A stretch of 26,902 bases of DNA from Lojkania enalia (taxonomy: Eukaryota > Ascomycota > Dothideomycetes > Pleosporales), in NCBI GenBank assembly GCA_010094045.1, contig ML986893.1, positions 4,580 to 31,481 on the forward strand. The letters are read 5' to 3'. Positions 1 to 11,352 of this stretch are shown here, piece after piece; position 1 is the first letter of the stretch, and each line of letters begins with the position of its first letter. The notes beneath the pieces were generated by a model, which worked only from the letters and a program-made list of their open reading frames with translations, was not told the origin of the DNA and made no database searches. The position numbers and the translations under genes were made by a program.

Positions 1-425
1 AGAAACTTATACTATCTACAGCTACTCTTAGGGTTAAGAATATATAATATCTTCGTACTAAACCTACTATATAAAAACCCCTAGGACTCTCTACTAGGGT
101 AAGAAGCTCTAAAACCACCCGCTATTACTATTAAGGAGGTAGAAGAGTAGAAGGTTAAGAAAATACTAGCTAGTAAACTATATTATAAGACCCTTAAATA
201 TTGTATAAAATAGGTAGGATATAATTCTAATCTAGTCTAGTATAAAACCTTAAATTTTATAGGTTCGTCTTATAAGCTAAGAGTTTTTTATAATAAGTAT
301 CTAAATTAGCTAGGACCCCTAAAAGCCCTAACTAAATAGATTAAGATATATAAGGATAGTATAGAGAATATAGATTATCTAGTAGACGATAATATATAAG
401 AGTTAAGTAGTAGATTAGAAAACTA
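1..425 (+). pseudogene. Copy A: 3' end of chromovirus pol with C-terminal chromodomain, RIP-mutated
   Basis: This is the tail of a Ty3/gypsy (chromovirus) polyprotein whose earlier part lies left of the window. Read from about position 139 in the frame starting GTA-GAA-GAG, it gives a chromodomain: a start like VEE(W)KVKKILASKLY, the core I-K-(W)-V-G-Y with the Trp codon now TAG, and a tail like YKLRVFYNKY. It ends with an acidic stretch, IENIDYLVDDNI. In such elements the chromodomain is thought to steer integrase to marked chromatin. In-frame stops are all TAG or TAA, as expected when TGG, CAG or CAA codons suffer RIP. Base 1 aligns with 5251 in copy B and 16741 in copy C, and the spacing to the LTR is identical in copy B. 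The exact stop of the ancestral frame cannot be fixed. Confidence 0.85.
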
Positions 426-1086
426 AATTATAGGCCCGAAATTACTCTTCTATAGAATTTAGAGGGTCTAATAGTAGGCTGTTAGATACCTCCCTAGTCC
501 TCTTCTCTTCTACTCTTCTTTCCCTTCCTTTCCTCCGGACTCCCCTTAAACCTCCTCTACCTTATCCTTAGCTACCTAAGAGTACTATAATATTAGCTTA
601 AAAGCTAGATACTAGAGCCTTTAAAGTTAAAACCCGACGAAGTAACTTAGTACCCTAATAGAATAAAACTACCTAGATACTAGCCGTAAGAAGGCTATTT
701 TTTTAACTCTTTACAATCTAGACTATAAGCGCTAGACTATAAGCGGATTCTAAAACAGCTTTAAAAGCTACCTTTTTATCCTCTTTATCCCCTATATATT
801 GGGTCGCCGCCTATAATTTAAGATAACCCTAGAGGACTAGAAACTCCTCCTTATAATAGAAGGGAATCTATAAGTATATTAGTAGTAAGTATTCTACTAG
901 TATTAGATACGATTTATATAGGGTTATACTTTTTATTTTATAAGGTGTAATACTCGCATTTTTTTAATCTTAGAAACTAAAAGATAAATATTATATACTA
1001 CCTACGGGCGAGCGCGCGTATAGTCTAAAAGTAGATAATCTAGAAGGCCTCTAAAAAGGTTCTAAGAGGTAGGCGGAGTAGTATAT
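425..1086 (-). pseudogene. Copy A: possible antisense ORF between pol and 3' LTR
   Basis: This is the copy A version of the antisense frame best read in copy C (17165-17827). It lies on the strand opposite pol, between the chromodomain and the polypurine tract. It is the most mutated of the three copies: for example, CpG-rich sequence kept in copies B and C near the middle of the frame has become TA-rich here. I assign it by alignment to the other copies, not from its own translation. No function is proposed. The sense strand of the same stretch is equally full of TAG and TAA codons, so the coding strand is an inference. Confidence 0.35.
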
Positions 1087-1492
1087 TAATTAATTTTTTC
1101 TATAAGGCGTTAGTAATATTTTAATAATTAATAGTTCTAGGGACGCGTAATACTATATATAGAGTAGAAGTTGTTATTTAAGTAAGAAAGTTTAGTTAAT
1201 AGCGATCTAGTAATATACTAAGGCTAGTAAATACTTGTTACTATACGCGACGAAATTGCAATATTAATATACCGTTATAATAGTAGTTACTAGCTAATAT
1301 ATAGGTTAATTATACTTACTATAAAAACCTTACTTAATATTACGTTAATATATAAACGCATCTCTATAGGCAACCGTATATATTAGCTCTTACTAATAAA
1401 TACCTCTTTAAAGAAATTTCTTTATACTAGAACCTATCTATAACAGCTCTAATTCCCTTCTAAACCAGCGTAGATAGGAACTATCAGCCTAT

Positions 1493-1506
1493 AAGAAGGG
1501 GGGTAG
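1493..1506 (+). other. Polypurine tract of copy A
   Basis: A purine run (AAGAAGGGGGGTAG) lies directly against the LTR start. This is the position and composition of the plus-strand primer of LTR retrotransposons. The same tract occurs before the LTRs at 6757 and 18244. Confidence 0.8.
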
Positions 1507-1785
1507 TATAATAATGCGAAGAAATTGTTCTACGAAAAGCTTTATATATAATCTTATCCTAAAGCTTTTCGCTTATCTTATCCTACCCCCAGCTCCACCC
1601 CTTTTCCCTTCCGTATATAGTTGTATACTCCCTTATAAGTAGCTTAGTAGTTCTTCTATATTCTTTTATATAAGGCCTATAGGTGTTAATAGAATTCCTA
1701 GGTCCCTAAACCCCTATATACTCCTATATACCTCTAAATAGATTTATACCGTATTTAGACCTATTATCTTACCTATACTATTATA
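1507..1785 (+). repeat. LTR shared by copy A (3' end) and copy B (5' end), 279 bp
   Basis: The start TATAATAATGC is the RIP-altered form of TGTAACGATGC, which survives at 11353. The end ATTATA corresponds to CGTTATA at the 3' LTR of copy C, so the ancestral termini were probably the 7-bp inverted repeat TGTAACG...CGTTACA. It is preceded by the polypurine tract. It carries about 20 bp that the LTRs of copy C lack (around 1545-1570). It is followed directly by the protease region of copy B, with no leader or gag between. Confidence 0.85.
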
Positions 1786-4700
1786 ACCGTCCTATATTTA
1801 AAAGGCGTTAGTATATAACTAAACGCCCTTATTAATATAGGTACCTAAAGCTTTCTATTCTTTAATTCTATAGTAGCTAAATTACTCTCTTAAGTCCTAT
1901 ATATATTAATATAGTACTTATCCTTTAAAATTACTGTTAAAGGTTTTTAGAACCGAATCTAAACTCTAGTTAATTAGTATATCTATTTATACCTGCGAAT
2001 TAATAGAAAAACTATCTAAAACTATTTATTTATTATTATAAATCTAGGTACTTAGGATTATATTATTAGTATTAAATAGTTATATTATTTTCAACTCCAG
2101 CTAAATACAGATAAAAATCAGATTATATAGCCCTCTAAATATCCTACTACTTATAATTCTTCACCTTCTCTTCTTATATAATTAACTTAGCTAGTATATA
2201 ATAAGAAGGTAGAGCTAGATATCTAGCAACGCGACGCTCTATAGGAAAAAGACTAGTATTAGTAGTTTTATAGTCTAACTATCTATTATATTAAGGGTTT
2301 ATTAAGACTACTAAAACTATATTAGTCTCCTATAACTTATAGTCTAAATAAGCTTAGAGCTCTCGTACGCCTGTATATAATAAAGTTCGAACTTAATCTA
2401 AAGAAAGTCTATTCTCCTATTATTACTCTTATCTTAGCTAATACTTTCTACTTTAATATAAAGAGAAAAGAGAACAAGTTTTTCTCCACATCTCTATACA
2501 AAATTAAACAGCTAATTAAAGATAAGTAAGCCCTAGAGCTGGAAGATAAGGCTAAAAATAAAGTACTAGTAAATCTCTAATTACTATCTAAATACTATAA
2601 ATATTAGGATATATTTAGTAAAACTACAGCTTATTAATTACTAAAATACTACCCTTATAATTATAAGATTATTCTTATAGAACCCCTCTCTAATAGTTAC
2701 AGCCTATTATATAAGTAGAATATTAAGGAGCTGGAGGTAACTAAAAAGTATATTATAAATAATCTATAGTATAGGTATATTAAGTAGAGTCGAAACCTTT
2801 TCGCATCTCTAATCCTTTATATCTATAAATCTAATAGTAACCTATATATCTGTATAGATTATAAACTTAATACTCTTATCTATAAGAATATATATCTAAT
2901 ACTACGTATAGATAAACTTCTATTTAAGCCTACTAAGGTAGTAATTTTTACTAAGTTTAATATTTGTATAGCTTTTAATAAGATTAGAATAGACTCTAGT
3001 TCTAAAGAATATACTACCTTTTAGACTTAATATAGAACTTATAAGTATAAAGTTCTACCTTTTAAATTATATAATAGTCTAGCAACTTACTAGCGTTATA
3101 TAAATAACGTACTAATTAACTACCTAAATAACTTCTATATTACTTATCTAGATAATATTCTTATCTACTCTAAAGATGAGGTAATATACGCTATCTATAT
3201 TAAGAAAGTTCTTAAGAGATTATGTTAAGTAGGGTTATAAGTTAATATTAAAAAGAGCGAATTCTATATTACTCGAACTAAATATCTTAGCTATATTCTA
3301 TTAAATAAAGGCTTTAAGGTTAATCTAGAGAAGGTAAAAGTACTATATAACTAGTAGCTACCTACTACTATAATGGGTGTAAAATCCTTCTTAGGTTTTA
3401 CTAGATTTTATTAATAGTTTATACTAGAATTCTCGCGTATTATAAAGCTAATTATTATACTATAAAACCCTATAACCTCTTTTATATAGACTTTAGAATA
3501 TAATATTACCTTTAAGAAATTAAAGTTAGCCCTATTAAGTATATCTACACTCTACTACTTTAACCCTATATTAGAAATAAAAATGGAAACTAACACCTCT
3601 AATAGAGTAGTTATAAGAGTACTATTATAAAAATATTCTAATAGAAAATAGTACCCTATAATATTCTATAGTAAAATTCTATCTAGTTTAGAACTAAACT
3701 AGAAGATTTACGATAAGAAACTATTCGCAATTATTACTACGTTTAAGTAATAGAGGATAGAATTTACTTCTATAGCTACTAGGACTCTAGTATATACCGA
3801 TTATTATTTACTCGAATATTTTATAACTATAAAGGTATTTAATACTTATTAGGTTTATTAGACCGAGGAATTAACTTAGTATTAGTTCTAAATCGAGTAC
3901 ACCCTAAGTAAGAATAATACTAGAGTAGATATTTTTAACTATTACGAATAAAATATAAAAAACTTAAAAGTAGCTTAAACTAATAACTAGTTAAGAATCC
4001 TATTTAGACTATATTAACTTTACCTCTAAATTAATACTAAATTAGCCTAGTCCTATATTATCTAAATAATAACTTAAGTAGTTATATTAAATATTATTAA
4101 AGACTAGAAGTAGGTTATATTACTAAACTTTCTAGAGTTGATTAATATATTATTATAGGAAAACTAAGCCTCCTTTATATAGAAATATACTCTTTTATCC
4201 TATAAGTATTAGATAGAAAATAGACTACTCCTCTACGATAATTACTTATATATTCTATTAGATTTAGGTCTTTATATATAACTTATATAAGAGGCTTATA
4301 ACTAAATATCCTCTGTATACTTAAGCGCTACTAAAACCTATTAGTTACTATCTTAGAAATATTACTAGAAGGATATAGAAGCTACTTGCAAATAATATAT
4401 ACGAAATTATATCTTATACCGTAAAGCTTATCTAATATAAACCTAAACCCTAGGTTTTATCTACCTACTTCCTATACTAAATTAACTAATATAATATCTA
4501 TATATTAACTTTAAGAATTCTCCTATAGATAAGTCCAGATATAATTAGATTATAGTAGTAATTAATTGCCTATCTAAATAAGTAGTATCTATTCTCTACT
4601 ATTATATAATTAATATATAGGAAATAGCTGAATTGTTTATTTAATAGGTATACCGCTTTAGTTATACGCCTAAAACTATTATTTTAGACTAAAGACCTTA

Positions 4701-5665
4701 GTTTATATCTAGTTTCTAGTCTAAATTCTATTATATCTTAGGCGTAAAGATTAAACTATCTACTACTTATTATAAAGAAACTAATAGATAGATAGAGATT
4801 ATAAATAAGTATATTAATTAGAGACTGCGCCCTTTTATATCCTTCTACTAAAATAACTAGAGTTCTCTATTACCTATAATCGACCGAGTATAAGCGACTC
4901 TACCTTATACAACTATTAGAATATTCCTATATTAGATCCTATATAGATTTAAGCTCTATTAGAATTAGGATTAGAAATATTCTATTAATTCTATTATTAT
5001 AATAGATAAATTAAATTGTAAAAATACCTTAGCTCTAGTAACTTATATATATATAGTCTAGGAAACCGTAAAAACTAATATTAAAAAGGTTTAGAATCGT
5101 ATATAATCTATTATTAACTATTACTAGTAACCGATTAATTAGTAGATTAGTAATATAGTCTATCTAAATACTAAGAATTTTACGGTTTAGAGATTAAGCC
5201 GAAAGCTATCCGATTAATAGAAGGGCTCTTTTAAAGTACTAGAATAGGTTAAAAACTTATACTATCTATAGCTACTCCTATAGTTAAGAATATATAATAT
5301 TTTCGTACTAAACCTACTATATAAAGACCCCTAGGACCTTCTACTAGGGTAAGAAGCTCTAAAACTACCCGCTATTGCTATTAAGAGGGTAGAAGAGTAG
5401 GAGGTTAAGAAAATACTAGCTAGTAAGCTATATCGCAAGACCCTTAAATACTGTATAAAATAGGTAGGATATAATTTTAACCTAGTCTAGTATAAAGCCT
5501 TAAATTTTATAGGTTTACCTTATAAGCTAAAAGCTTTTTATAATAAGTATCTAAATTAGTTAAGACCTTTAAAGGTTCTAACTAAATAGATTAAGATATA
5601 TAAGGATAGTATAGAGAATATAGATTATCTAGTAGACGATAATATATAAGAGTTAAGTAGTAGAT
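1786..5665 (+). pseudogene. Copy B: chromovirus pol (PR-RT-RNase H-IN-chromodomain), gag missing, RIP-mutated
   Basis: This is a decayed Ty3/gypsy pol. Domains in order: protease at about 1790-2150, with ALINIGT(*)SFLFF standing for the A-L-I-D-T-G-A active site; reverse transcriptase at about 2690-3230, whose catalytic YLDD now reads YLDN at 3145-3156; RNase H at about 3540-3955, with its METD Asp changed to Asn; integrase at about 4310-5000, with a decayed HHCC zinc finger near 4330-4430 and the first catalytic Asp read as Asn (AAC at 4507-4509); chromodomain at about 5389-5622. Dozens of in-frame TAG and TAA codons make it non-functional, but indels are few, so the frame can be followed throughout. 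The gag region, which occupies 12007-13290 in copy C, is absent: position 1786 aligns with 13278. Confidence 0.9.
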
Positions 5666-5674
5666 TACAAAACT

Positions 5675-6336
5675 AAATTATAGGCCTAAAATTACTCTTC
5701 TATAGAATCTGGAGGGTCTAATAGCAGGCTATTAGATACTTCTCTAGTCCTCTTCTTTTCTATTCTCCTTCCCTTTTCTTCCTTCTAGACTCCCTTTAAA
5801 TCTTCTCTACTTTATCTTTAGCCGCCCGAGAGCGCCGCGATATCAGCTTAAAGGCTAGATACTAGAGCTTCTAGAGCTAAAACCTAATAAAGCAACTTAG
5901 TACCTTAGTAGAATAAAGCTATCTAAATACTAGCTATAAGAAGGCTATTTTCCTAACTTTTTACAATTTAGGCTATAAGTACTAGACTATAAATAGACTC
6001 TAAAATAGCTTTAAAGGCTACCTTTTTATTCTTCTTATCCCCGGTATATTAGGCTGCTACCTATAGTTTAAGATAGCTCTAGAGGACTAGAAACTCCTCC
6101 TTATAGTAGAAGGGGATCTATAAATATATTAGTAGTAAATACTCTACTAGTATTAGATATAATTTATATAGGGTTATACTTTTTATTTTATAAGGTATAA
6201 TACTTACATTTTTTTAATCTTAGAGACTAAAAAGTAAATATTATATACTACCCGCGAGCGAGCGCGTATATAGTCTAAAGGTAGATAATTTAAAAAGCTT
6301 CTAAAGAGGCTCTAAAAGGCGGGTAGAGTAGTATAT
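5675..6336 (-). pseudogene. Copy B: possible antisense ORF between pol and 3' LTR
   Basis: This frame is collinear with the copy C antisense frame and shows no indel across the part I compared (about 5770-6025). It reads AFKAILESIYSL, then KSQENSLLIASIQIALFYQ, then LALEALVSSLQADIAALSGG, then a run rich in Lys, Arg and Glu. Here Q stands for TAA or TAG codons, which could derive from CAA or CAG, or from CGA or CGG if CpG was hit on both strands. Differences from copy C are mostly conservative (V/I, A/T) or RIP-type. A leucine-rich helical part followed by a charged coiled-coil-like part is visible; I do not recognise the family. Confidence 0.4.
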
Positions 6337-6756
6337 TAATTAATTTTTTCTATAAGATGTTAGTAATACTTTAATAATTAACGGTTCTAGGGACGTATAA
6401 TAATACGTACGGAGTAGAAGTTGTTATTTAGTTAAGAAAGCTTAGTTAATAGTAACCTAGTAATATATTAAGGCTAGTAAACGCTTATTACTATACGCGA
6501 CGAAATTGCAATATTAATAAACTATTATAATAGTAGTTACCAGCTAATATATAGATTAATTATACTTACTATAAAAACCTTACTTAATATTACATTAATA
6601 TATAAATATATTTCTATAGGTAACTGCACGTATTAACTCTTACTAATAAATACCTCCTCGAAGAAATATCTTTATACTAGAACCTATCTATAATAGCCCT
6701 AATTCTCTCCCAAACCAGCGTAGATAGGAACTATTAGCCTATAAAGAGGGGGGTAG

Positions 6757-7036
6757 TATAATAATGCGAAGAAATTGTTTTATAAAAAGCTTTATATATA
6801 ATCTTATCCTAAAAGCTTTTTGCTTATCTTATTCTACCCCCAGCTCCGCCTCTTTTCCCATCTATATATAGTTGTATACTCCCTTATAAGTAGCTTAGTA
6901 GTTCTTCTATATCCTTTTATATAAGGCCTATAGGTGTTAATAGAATTTCTAGATCCCTAAACCCCTACGTACTCTTATATACCTCTAAATAGATTCGAGC
7001 CGCATTTAAACCTATTATCTTACCTATACTATTATA
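6757..7036 (+). repeat. 3' LTR of copy B, 280 bp
   Basis: It starts TATAATAATGC after the purine run AAAGAGGGGGGTAG (6743-6756) and ends CTATTATA at 7036. It closely matches the LTR at 1507-1785, including the extra 20 bp or so absent from copy C. The sequence after 7036 is unrelated and lies inside the protease region of a different gypsy element on the - strand, so this marks an insertion or recombination edge. Confidence 0.85.
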
Positions 7037-9213
7037 GTTATACTATAGGTATTCCTTTTCTAGCGATATAGTTACTAGCTATAAAATTCTTTATTACTCT
7101 ACTATTAATAAGTATATATATCTTACAACTGTAATATTATCCTAGTATTATAAGATAGTATTCTCCTATATTCCTATATAGTTAAGTTATCTTAAGTTAA
7201 TAAGCTATTACTTCTTTTATAGATATATATTTTAGGTATTTCCGTTCTAGATATTTATACTATAATCTTCCTTAGATATATACTTTAGGTAGTAGAGGTC
7301 TAAATTTAAATATTATATAGTTTTAAATTTATTTAATAACTTCCTATTCTATTATAGCTTCTTATTTTATAGAGTTTTCTAGTACCTTATCTTTATTTAG
7401 TTATCTTAGCTATATACCTATATTTTCCTTTCTTTTTTAGTAGGCTTTATATTATCGTTTAATACACGATATCTATACTATTTTAAAATATACTAGGTAG
7501 TATTAGTTTATATAAGAGTTATTATCTTTTCTAACCTAGTAGTCTCCTTCTTATTTATATCGTAATGTCTTTAGTACCTAGTACTTTACTAGTACTTTAT
7601 TTCGTAAAAAGGCTACTACTTTTTATACTATATATACAGCTTTATCTTAATCTATTATATTAAGATATTTTTCTACTACTTTTATTATTTCTATCTATTT
7701 TTGGAAGTATAAGAAGTAGATTTCTCTAGGGTAGGTATTTTACTATTCTTTATAAACGTTAATAATATCTTATCTTAGTCTATTCTTATCGTAGAATCTT
7801 ATAGGTAATTCCTCTTATAGAGTAGCTATAGGAGCCGGGGTTCTCTATTTATACTCGATTATTCCTCGTCGGTATATAAAATATACTCTAGGTACTGGTT
7901 TAGGTATTAGTACTCTAGTAGTAGCTTCTTCTATTTATAATAGGGTATTTATTTCTTTATCCTTATCTAATTCTTCTTAAACTTCTTCTAGCTATCTTTT
8001 TATACGTTCTTATATTACTATAAGTTGTATTTTCTTCTAAAACTAATATCCTATAGTTTCTTTAAGTTGTTGGTATATTTAACATTTATTTTTATTATAA
8101 GAAGACTAATATAGAGTTCTATATTCTATAGTTATAGCTAGTTTTTCTTTACCTACTTCCTGCGGTTTATCTTCTATAAGCTAGTTTTTCTTTTCTTTCT
8201 TTTTACTTAGGCATTTTTTTATTATATATCCTAGTTTCTAATAATTATAGTACTTAATATTTTTCTTCTAAGTCTTTCTTTCTTAGGTCGCCTGTAATTT
8301 AGACTTCTTTTCTCTAGTAGTACTTAGGTCTATAGATCCGATTACATTAGCAGCTTTTATTAAAAAGCGTACTCTTTAGTAGTATACTTACCTTTTTTTA
8401 TTTTTAAACTAGTATAATTTATTATTAATTCTTTTTACTAGTTAAAAGTATAACGCTAGATCTTAAGGTTGTTCTATATATATTATTACCCTTCTTATCT
8501 CTATTTTTAATCCTCTATAGAACTTTACTATTATACTATAGTTATCTTATATAACTTTATTTAAGAGCTGTTAAAAACTTAATATATATAAGGTAATAGA
8601 TTCTAGTTAAACTAGATTATAATATCTATCTTCTACTACTTATACTTTATTAATATCTCCGAACGCTAGTTTAAGTTTCTATTAGAAGTATATTAGGCTT
8701 ATAAATATTATCTTAGTTTTACTTTTCTAGTATTCTTCTATATAGTTCTTAAAATCTATTAGAAAGGACTAGAACTAGTTAAGTAGTTTACCTGTTAGGT
8801 AGACTTCTATAAATAGTACTTTCTTATTCTTATACTAGATAATATCTAGGTTAGCGTTAATATAAATTCTTACTACTACTAGAAATCTTTTAAGTTTAGA
8901 CCTAGTTCTATTAAACTTATTAAATAGTACTAACTTAACTCGTCGCTAATAATATATTATTAGTAGTACTCTTTTAACTTATTTAAGTTTCTAGATAATT
9001 CCTATAAGTTCTATTCCTTACTTACTATTAACTATTTTTTTATATTTCTTTAAAACTTTTAAAAAGACTATTTTAAGTCTTCTTTAAGCTTTTTATCTAT
9101 TTATCTACTAGAACTAGCTGTTCCTATTATTATATTAATTCGTTCTGTATTCTTATAAATATAGTTATTATACCTACCTCTAAAGAGGTAGCTTTATTAG
9201 CTAATCCTAACAT
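7037..9213 (-). pseudogene. Element 2: gag and start of protease of a second gypsy element, truncated and RIP-mutated
   Basis: On the - strand an ATG at 9213 opens a frame beginning MLGLANKATSLEVG, followed by a Gln- and Lys-rich, coiled-coil-like N-terminus. At 8252-8211 is a gag zinc knuckle: reading (C)YN(C)QKLG(H)IIKKC, the first two Cys codons and the His codon have become Tyr (TAC, TAT, TAT), while the last Cys (TGC) is intact, giving C-X2-C-X4-H-X4-C. Further downstream, at 7106-7098, the protease active site D-S-G appears as Asn-Ser-Arg within ILINSRVIKNFIASNYIARK. The frame breaks off at the copy B LTR; the rest of pol would lie beyond copies A and B, left of the window. The protein differs clearly from gag and protease of copies A-C, so this is another family. 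A sense-strand gene here is not supported. Confidence 0.8.
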
Positions 9214-9320
9214 TCTACTTGCGTAAGTTTCTTATATTACTTACTAAAGGTATCTCTTTTCTTATAACTAGGGTAGTTTAACTAGTCTTACTTCTTCTAG
9301 TCTTACGAGGGTAGTTAAAG

Positions 9321-9563
9321 TATAACAGCCTCTAATTAGCTAGGTACTAGATAGAGTAATAACTAAGAGTAATTATATACTATAAGAGAATTATTCTTAT
9401 AAGCTTATAATAGAAGTATATAAGTAGAGTATATAAAGGATATTTAAGTTAACTATAAAGAGCTATAAAGGTTAGAGTTGTAAGGTTGTTAAATACAATT
9501 TAGTTTCCTTACTATTTCTTTCTATTTAGTTACTTAGCTAATTAAGCAACTAAGCACGTTACG
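9321..9563 (-). repeat. Probable 5' LTR of element 2
   Basis: On the - strand the segment starts CGTAACGTGC and ends GCTGTTATA, about 110 bp before the gag ATG at 9213. The ends resemble the TGTAACG...CGTTA(C)A termini of the copy C LTRs, which suggests related ends in a different family. No second copy is in the window, so the limits are inferred from position and terminal similarity only. Confidence 0.45.
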
Positions 9564-9799
9564 TATCTTATATTAGTCTTATTCTTCCAACTATATAGAG
9601 TTCTAAATCTCGATTAGGTCTAGTATAAGGATTTTTATAGGGGTATCTATAATAAGTTTAGACGTTAGTAGAAGTATCTAGTAAAATAGGAAAGATACCT
9701 ATAGGAGGAAAGTTTATAGGAACTAGTATAGAACCTAACCAACTATACTATAAAGTTAAAGAAGTTTTACTAGAAGGCTAGAATAATAGGTTATTAAGT

Positions 9800-10345
9800 A
9801 AAGCTTAATTAAAAAGTAATAGTAGTAGTAATATAGAAGGAGCCTCTTATACAGAACTCGGAGCGGTAGTAAAAAGCGTCTTAAACCTAGCGAACCTTCT
9901 CTTCTCTTCCTCTAACTTCTCTTACTCTTCTATTAACTTTACCTCTTATTTCCTAAGATTTAGACTATACTTTTCTAGAGAATAGATACGCTTCTTAGTA
10001 CGCTTTAGATAAGAAAGAGCTGTATAATAGTAATATATAGATTCCTTAAAATAATAAATCTCCTCTTTTTTAATAGTTATAAAATCTTAATAGGTAGAAG
10101 TAAACTCCTTATAAGCCTTTAATATACTCGCTAGAAAATAGTAAAGAGTACCCTCGGTTAGAGAAAGATTATAAGATAAACTCTAAGAAAGATACTCTCT
10201 ATATATAAAAGAAAGAGTAGTATTATTATAGTAGTTGCGGTTTATAGACTAATAGTTTAAATAATAGTAAGAAGAATCTATTATAACGCCTAACAAAAGA
10301 ATTAAGTAACTAGTATAATAGTTATAGGTAGAAGTGTTTTCGCGT
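9800..10345 (-). pseudogene. Decayed frame encoding a coiled-coil-like protein
   Basis: In one - strand frame this stretch reads as a coherent helical protein with few stops. An aromatic, helical first part (TEGTLYYFLASILKAYKEF, then KEEIYYFKESIYYYYTALS) leads into a strongly charged part (KRTKKRIYSLEKYSLNLRKQ, then EEQEKLEEEKRRFARF) and a Ser/Pro tail. The few stops are TAA or TAG. The layout, helical then Lys/Arg/Glu-rich coil, resembles the antisense frames of copies A-C, and short matches such as RIYSLEKYSLNL against RVLALEALISSL suggest a distant relation; this is a weak visual alignment. It lies upstream of the element 2 LTR on the same strand. Family and function unknown. Confidence 0.35.
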
Positions 10346-11352
10346 TAAACCTTTAGTATAATAGAAGGGAAAAAGAAAGAAGAATAGGGCTATACTTATA
10401 AGTTAAGTAGGACCTACCGGAATATATAAAGTACCGACCCTAGAACAGAAAAATATAGATATAGTACTATAGTACATCTATATAGAATATATTAGAAGCT
10501 AGAATAAGCTGCTAGAAATAGTAGGATACTACACCTAGATAGAATAGATAAGATAATAGATTAAAGAGCTTCGGGATAAACCTATAGAAAGGAGAGTAGA
10601 TATTATAAATATAGAATACTAAGAGGTACTACTTCTATAGTTAGAGTTTAATCTAATATTAACTACTATATAGGTCGACTTAAACGAGAACTAATAAGGT
10701 AATAATAGATAGAAGTATATTAGAGACTAATTATTAGATAGTAAATAGTAGAACTATAGAAACTAGGGAGATAATTAGCTAGATAATAAGGTATAGTATA
10801 ACCTATATACGTAATAATAGTAGAAGTATTAGGTATAGTAGAATAGACCTAATAAGCTAGGCTTAGCAGTTTTAGACCTAACTATATAAGACGGAAAATT
10901 TCCTTAGAAAATTAAGTCCTGTATAGTTATTCTCGTAGATTTATCTTGTTACTATATTAGACTTCTAAGAATATATTCGTTATATTTAAAGAACTAGGTA
11001 ATTCTACTACTCTTTCTTTACTAAAGCTACTACCTCTAACTAAACTAATATAAATAAGACCCCGGCATATATACGACTATAACAGCAGTTATTATATATA
11101 CTAGTAGTATATAGGTTAATAATACTTTACTAAAATAACTACTGTAGAAGATTACTATATTAGAAACTCGAATAAATAAGACCTAAATATAATATTAAGT
11201 CTAGATTCTTAATTAGGTACTAAAGTCTAATCTAATATAGTACTATTATATAAACCGATCTAATCTCTAGTATAGTACTACTATATAAATTAAACTAAAC
11301 TAATCTCTAATATAGTACTACTATTAACTACTAGTCGCGCTAATATATATAT
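10346..11352. other. RIP-mutated sequence without an assignable gene
   Basis: AT- and TA-rich DNA like the flanking transposons. A + strand frame from about 10470 to 11060 reads as a Gln/Arg/Leu-rich, possibly helical protein, but its stop density is no lower than expected and I recognise no domain. The right end holds a short tandem repeat (separate entry) and the target of copy C. It could be the 5' part of the copia element continued at 18504, or another element; the sequence does not decide. Confidence 0.4.
11227..11330. repeat. Imperfect tandem repeat, about 30-40 bp period, split by copy C
   Basis: Three units share the pattern CTAATCTCTARTATAGTACT, starting near 11227, 11260 and 11300. 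A fourth similar unit (CTAATCCCTAGTATAATACT) starts near 18516, just right of the 3' LTR of copy C. The array therefore existed before copy C inserted and was split by it. Confidence 0.6.

Noticed and set aside
425..1086. Sense-strand frame between chromodomain and LTR
   Set aside because: Its translation is unusually rich in would-be Trp/Gln stops and does not resemble a protein as well as the antisense frame does; neither is proven.
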